From Vicinamibacteria bacterium (GTDB lineage: Bacteria; Acidobacteriota; Vicinamibacteria; Vicinamibacterales; 2-12-FULL-66-21), in the NCBI GenBank assembly GCA_025937075.1, contig JAICSD010000026.1, forward strand, positions 1 to 17,743: a stretch of 17,743 nucleotides of DNA. Direction: 5' to 3'. The position numbers were made by a program, and so were the translations under genes. The notes under the pieces are model-generated. The model saw nothing but the letters and a program-made list of their open reading frames with translations. It was not told the DNA's origin and made no database searches. Below are positions 14,520 through 17,743 of this stretch, one piece after another (the stretch's first letter is position 1; the number at the start of each line of letters is the position of its first letter).

Positions 14520-15039
14520 GATCCGAATTCAGCCCGATCAGCCCCGCCGGCGGATCGACGACGATGCGCCGCTCCCGGGGATCGACGCTGACGCAGATCG
14601 GCGCTGCCAGCGGAATCTCCACCTCGCCCGACGGGCCCAGCACCACGAGGCGGCTCTGCGCCATTGGTCCATCGACACCGACGACCTGACCGATCGCGGC
14701 GCCGTGCGTGTCGAACACGTCGCAGCCGACGAGATCGTGTCGGTAGAACGTACCGTCGGGCAACGGCGGCAGTGACTCCGCCGCGACTTTCAATTCCGCG
14801 CCCGCGAGCGCCTCCGCCGCGTCGATCGTCTCGATGCCGGCGAGCGCCACGATCGGGCGTCCCTGGTGAAATCTCACCGTCTCGATGCGGCGCGGTTCGC
14901 CCGCTGCGCCCACGAGGAGCACGCGTCCGGCGACGAACCGATCCTCGGGAAAATCCGTCTCGAGGTTGACGATCACCTGCCCGCGATTACCGTGAGCGCG
15001 GGCGACGCGGCCGACGAGGATCGGCTCAGTCGCGGAAAT
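14509..15039 (-). CDS. rimM: 16S rRNA-processing protein RimM (probable ATT start)
   Basis: RimM helps mature the 30S head. The frame carries the N-terminal signature [28 protein letters not shown] and the PRC-barrel end with Glu-Ile-Pro-Leu and Asp-Pro-Pro-Ala-Gly-Leu. The first canonical start is GTG 14976, which would remove the whole signature. An in-frame TAA (15048-15046) bounds the start, and ATT at 15039, nine bases after AGAAGG (15054-15049), is the best candidate, giving 176 residues, the usual size. This start overlaps the KH gene by 14 bp. A sequence error cannot be excluded. Confidence 0.85.
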   Translation of the reverse strand: MSATEPILVGRVARAHGNRGQVIVNLETDFPEDRFVAGRVLLVGAAGEPRRIETVRFHQGRPIVALAGIETIDAAEALAGAELKVAAESLPPLPDGTFYRHDLVGCDVFDTHGAAIGQVVGVDGPMAQSRLVVLGPSGEVEIPLAAPICVSVDPRERRIVVDPPAGLIGLNSDHAD

Positions 15040-15265
15040 CGACTGTTACCTTCTGGCCGTCGAGCTCGGCGGCGCAGTTCGCGAGCGTTCGCAGCGCCTG
15101 CGCCGTGCGCCCCTGGCGGCCAATCACGCGTCCCATGTCGCCGGGCGCCATCGTCAACTCGATCAGCGTTTGCCCGCGCACGGAGCGCTCCGTCACGTTC
15201 ACGGCATCGGGCTTCTCCGCAAACGCGCGCGCCACCGTTTCGATCACGTCGCGCGCGCGGCTCAC
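15026..15265 (-). CDS. khpA: KH-domain RNA-binding protein (KhpA/YlqC type)
   Basis: This 79-residue single KH-domain protein belongs to the family found between rpsP and rimM in many bacteria, linked to small-RNA binding and cell-size control. The GxxG loop is Gly-Arg-Gln-Gly within Gly-Arg-Val-Ile-Gly-Arg-Gln-Gly-Arg-Thr-Ala-Gln-Ala-Leu-Arg. The GTG at 15265 overlaps the rpsP stop as GTGA. Confidence 0.93.
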   Translation of the reverse strand: MSRARDVIETVARAFAEKPDAVNVTERSVRGQTLIELTMAPGDMGRVIGRQGRTAQALRTLANCAAELDGQKVTVDFRD

Positions 15266-15531
15266 GATGCGGGCGCTTCGGCAACCGCAACCGGTTCGGC
15301 GGGCAGCCGATCCACGAGCGTGCGCACCGTGTCGGACGGCTGCGCGCCCGCCTTCAGCCAGTGATCCAGGCGCTCGCGGTTCACCTTCAGCGTCTCCGGC
15401 TGGGTGCGCGGGTTGTAGTGCCCCAGCACCTCGACGAAGCTGCTGTCGCGCGCGGCCTGCGAGTCGGTCACCACCACGCGGAAAAAGGGACGCTTCTTGG
15501 ATCCTGCACGCCTCAATCGTATTGCCAGCAT
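15262..15531 (-). CDS. rpsP: 30S ribosomal protein S16
   Basis: S16 is an early-assembling 30S protein. The 89-residue product starts Met-Leu-Ala-Ile-Arg-Leu-Arg-Arg-Ala-Gly-Ser-Lys-Lys-Arg-Pro-Phe and contains Gly-His-Tyr-Asn-Pro-Arg and Leu-Lys-Ala-Gly-Ala-Gln-Pro-Ser-Asp-Thr-Val, all typical. A clear GAGAGG ribosome-binding site (15541-15536) stands four bases before the ATG. It starts 33 bp after ffh and is coupled to the KH gene by a 4-bp overlap. Confidence 0.97.
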   Translation of the reverse strand: MLAIRLRRAGSKKRPFFRVVVTDSQAARDSSFVEVLGHYNPRTQPETLKVNRERLDHWLKAGAQPSDTVRTLVDRLPAEPVAVAEAPAS

Positions 15532-15564
15532 TTGTCCTCTCGTCGGCCGCCTCTCGCGATCGGC

Positions 15565-16920
15565 CTATCGCATCAAGCCCTTGAGCGCCGACATGTTCGG
15601 CCGCTTCTTCCCGAGTCCCGCCATGCCGCCCATCGCCTTCAGCATCTTCTTCATCTGGATGAACTGCTTGAGCAGGCGGTTCACTTCCTCCACCGTCGTC
15701 CCGGATCCCTTCGCGATCCGCTTGCGCCGGCTGCCGTTGATCAACTGGTGATGGCGGCGCTCCTTGGCCGTCATCGAGTTGATGATCGCCTCGACGCGCA
15801 GCAGCTGCCGGTCGTCGATCTGCTCGCGCTGCTCTTTGAGCTCCTTGAGCGCGCCCATCCCTGGCAGCATCCCGATGATCTGCTCGAGCGGACCCATCTT
15901 GCGGATCGTCCGGAGCTGATCGCGGAAATCCTCGAGCGTGAAGTCGTCGAGCCGGATCTTCTTCTCGAGCTTCTCCGCGTCCTCCTGCGAGACGGCTTCC
16001 TCGGCCTTCTCGATGAGCGACAGCACGTCGCCCATCCCCAGCACGCGCGAGACGACGCGGTCGGCGTAGAACGGTTCGAGATCCTGCAGCCGCTCGCCGC
16101 TCCCGACGAACGCGATCGGCACGCCGACGACCGATACGACCGATAGCGCGGCGCCGCCCCGGGCGTCGCCGTCCATCTTCGTCAGGACGACGCCCGTCAC
16201 GCCCACGCGGCGGTTGAACTCGCCGGCGCTCTTGATCGCGTCCTGCCCCGTCATCGCGTCAGCGACGAACAATTGATCGGCCGGCTCCACGGCGGCCTTG
16301 ATGGCCTGCAGTTCGTCCATCAACTGATCGTCGATGTGCAGACGGCCTGCGGTGTCGACGATCACGACGTCGAAGCCGCCGTTGCGTGCCTCCGTCAACG
16401 CGCCTGTCGCGCGAGCGACGGGATCGAGCTGCCCGGCGGGATCGTGGACGCGCACGCCCGCCTGCTTGCCGACGACAGACAGCTGCTCGATGGCCGCCGG
16501 ACGCCGCACGTCCGTGGACACCAGCAGCGGATGACGGCCCTGCTTCGTCAGCCATCGCCCCAGCTTCGCCGACGTCGTCGTCTTCCCGGATCCCTGCAGG
16601 CCCAGGAGCATGACGACGCGCGGCCGCTGCGCCGACGCGGGCAGCCCGCCCTGCGCGTCACCGAACAGCGCGAGCATCTCATCGCGGACGATGCGGACGA
16701 CCTGCTGCGCAGGCGTCAGGCTCTTGAGCACTTCCTGGTCGACGGCGCGATCGCGCACGCGATCGACGAACGCCTTGACGACCTTGAAGTTGACGTCCGC
16801 TTCGAGCAGCGCCATGCGGATTTCGCGCAGCGCCAGCTCGACGGTCTCCTCCGTCAGGCGGGCTTCGCCGCGGATCTGGCGGAAGACGTCCTGCAGGCGG
16901 TTGGAGAGCGATTCGAACAT
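15565..16920 (-). CDS. ffh: Signal recognition particle GTPase Ffh (SRP54)
   Basis: Ffh binds 4.5S RNA and signal sequences of nascent membrane proteins. The 451-residue product has an N-domain, then the G-domain with P-loop Gly-Leu-Gln-Gly-Ser-Gly-Lys-Thr (107-114), Ser-Thr-Asp-Val-Arg-Arg-Pro-Ala, Asp-Thr-Ala-Gly-Arg (189-193) and Thr-Lys-Met-Asp (247-250). The Met-rich M-domain follows, with Met-Leu-Pro-Gly-Met-Gly, the RNA-binding Arg-Arg-Lys-Arg-Ile-Ala-Lys-Gly-Ser-Gly and a Gln-Met-Lys-Lys-Met tail. It is the first gene after a good promoter and heads the ribosome-assembly cluster. No 4.5S RNA gene was found in the window. Confidence 0.97.
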   Translation of the reverse strand: MFESLSNRLQDVFRQIRGEARLTEETVELALREIRMALLEADVNFKVVKAFVDRVRDRAVDQEVLKSLTPAQQVVRIVRDEMLALFGDAQGGLPASAQRPRVVMLLGLQGSGKTTTSAKLGRWLTKQGRHPLLVSTDVRRPAAIEQLSVVGKQAGVRVHDPAGQLDPVARATGALTEARNGGFDVVIVDTAGRLHIDDQLMDELQAIKAAVEPADQLFVADAMTGQDAIKSAGEFNRRVGVTGVVLTKMDGDARGGAALSVVSVVGVPIAFVGSGERLQDLEPFYADRVVSRVLGMGDVLSLIEKAEEAVSQEDAEKLEKKIRLDDFTLEDFRDQLRTIRKMGPLEQIIGMLPGMGALKELKEQREQIDDRQLLRVEAIINSMTAKERRHHQLINGSRRKRIAKGSGTTVEEVNRLLKQFIQMKKMLKAMGGMAGLGKKRPNMSALKGLMR

Positions 16921-16960
16921 GAGCGGACTACGACCCTAAGCGGCTCAGGGGCAAACGTTT

Positions 16961-16990
16961 ATGGTATTGGATGAGGGGGATTTCTGTCAA
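16961..16990 (-). promoter_or_regulatory. Sigma70-type promoter for the ffh operon
   Basis: On the minus strand a perfect TTGACA (16990-16985) is followed after 18 bases by TACCAT (16966-16961), four of six consensus bases. Transcription would begin near 16954, leaving a leader of about 34 nt before the ffh ATG. No other element in the window matches consensus this well. Confidence 0.6.
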
Positions 16991-17191
16991 CGTGGCGTGT
17001 GAGGCTCCGGCGGCGTGCGTGTGAGCCTGCACTCTGTCGATAACGCGCTGAGCGCGCTGACGCTCGTCGTGCTCGTCCGGTATGGTCTCCGTCACTGGGC
17101 GCCCTTTGTTGGCGTCTGGCGCCTCAGCGGCGGCGCGATCGACGCCTGGTGCGCGCGAACCGTCGAACGCGCGCAGACACGTGCGCCGCGC

Positions 17192-17743
17192 GTGAGTCAT
17201 CTGTCTGGAGCCCGCATCACGCTCGTTCTTGCGGCGTTTGCGTTCGCCGTGAAGGCATGGTTCGCGGTCACCTGGGATCTGCGTAGTCCGATCTTCCCCT
17301 TCGCCTGCGTTTTCCCTGTTCAGTGGACCGCGTACGCGCTTGGCATCTCCGAGGTCGGCTCGCTGGTGATCGCCGGCCGTCTGGCGATCGCTGTGCTGTC
17401 GACGCTCGCGGTCTGGCTCACGTGGCGCATAGGTGAGCAGCTATGGTCAGAGGAGAGGGCGTACGCTCTGCTGGCCGCAGCGCTCGTCGCGACCGCGAAG
17501 CTCCAGATCGCGTTCGGCAGCAGCGAGCTGCCGCGCCCGGTGTCGACAGTGCTGATTCTGAGTGCATTTCTCCTGCTCCAGCGCCGCTCGACGAGCTCCT
17601 CTGCTTCGCAGGCGCGGTGATCGGCTGCGCTGCGTGCTTTCGATTCAGCGAAGCGGTCTTCGTTCTCCCAGCCGCGATCGAGCTTCTCAGTCGCCGCCGC
17701 TATTCCGAGCTACCGGGATTTATCAGCGCGGCCGCGCTGGCAA
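17192..17743 (+). pseudogene. Alg9/GT22-like mannosyltransferase-type membrane protein, frameshifted and cut by the window edge
   Basis: A hydrophobic plus-strand frame encodes several membrane segments, with Thr-Trp-Asp-Leu-Arg-Ser-Pro-Ile-Phe-Pro, Gly-Arg-Leu-Ala-Ile-Ala-Val-Leu-Ser and Gly-Ser-Ser-Glu-Leu-Pro-Arg-Pro-Val. It stops at 17620, yet frame 17581 onward continues in the same style: Gly-Ala-Val-Ile-Gly-Cys-Ala-Ala-Cys-Phe-Arg-Phe-Ser-Glu-Ala-Val-Phe-Val-Leu-Pro. One base therefore appears to be missing between about 17570 and 17600. The likeness is to Alg9/PIG-B-type dolichol-mannose-dependent transferases, but the acidic His-Pro-Asp-Glu stretch expected between the first membrane segment and the Trp-Asp/Glu motif is not seen. 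The start is uncertain: GTG 17192 puts the first membrane segment at the N-terminus, while GTG 17015 would add ~59 residues of unlikely sequence. Gene assignment is tentative. Confidence 0.5.

Noticed and set aside
17015..17191. N-terminal extension of the right-end membrane protein from GTG 17015
   Set aside because: The first ~59 residues are not hydrophobic in the way the rest is and match no expected motif; GTG 17192 gives a normal first membrane segment.
16921..17191. 4.5S SRP RNA next to ffh
   Set aside because: The conserved GGAAG...AGCAG core of SRP RNA is not present on either strand here.
16928..17200. Minus-strand frame of 90 codons upstream of ffh
   Set aside because: It covers the ffh promoter, is very Arg/Ala-rich and has no recognisable motif.
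1..17743. CRISPR arrays, tRNA genes, insertion sequences or defence genes
   Set aside because: No regularly spaced repeats, tRNA T-arm patterns, transposase motifs or known defence domains were seen on reading both strands.

Overview
The window is high-GC, gene-dense bacterial DNA in which nearly every gene lies on the minus strand and touches or overlaps the next by 1-14 bases. The gene content and the synteny (ffh-rpsP-KH-rimM-trmD-rplS-rnhB followed by a large TPR gene, a stand-alone Mpl ligase, and short GC-rich hairpin repeats) suggest an Acidobacteriota genome, perhaps Vicinamibacteria. That assignment is inferred from general likeness and was not tested by any search.

Left end (1-753). 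The first ~117 bases read on the plus strand as the inside of a metallo-beta-lactamase-fold hydrolase. The opposite strand from 753 down to about 118 encodes only the first half of MurA. The two unrelated genes collide head-on at a 7-bp inverted repeat (111-117/129-135), so this is a rearrangement or an assembly chimera. The MurA half carries Asp where the fosfomycin-reactive Cys normally sits.

Peptidoglycan cluster (minus, 6752 down to 118): nagZ, ldcA, mpl, pxpB, pxpC, murB, murA. NagZ and LdcA process muropeptides taken back into the cytoplasm. Mpl attaches the released tripeptide to UDP-MurNAc. MurA and MurB make that UDP-MurNAc. One tightly coupled operon therefore appears to supply both substrates of Mpl. 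The two 5-oxoprolinase subunits PxpB and PxpC sit in its middle without PxpA.

Middle (6753-8841). A plus-strand PolX DNA polymerase/PHP protein is divergent from nagZ and ends at a short-period GT/CA-skewed repeat tract.

Translation and secretion cluster (minus, 16920 down to 8840): ffh (SRP GTPase), rpsP (S16), khpA-like KH protein, rimM, trmD, rplS (L19), rnhB, a TPR protein, a small membrane protein, a ThiE/TenI-family protein, then, past a pair of hairpin repeats, an uncharacterised helical-repeat protein and a 60-residue partner. A good sigma70-type promoter lies just upstream of ffh. Two genes here (rimM and the small membrane protein) lack a canonical start codon at the place homology demands.

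Right end (17192-17743). A plus-strand polytopic protein resembling an Alg9/GT22-type mannosyltransferase is broken by a frameshift near 17570-17600 and runs off the window. No tRNA, rRNA, CRISPR array, insertion sequence or prophage gene was seen.
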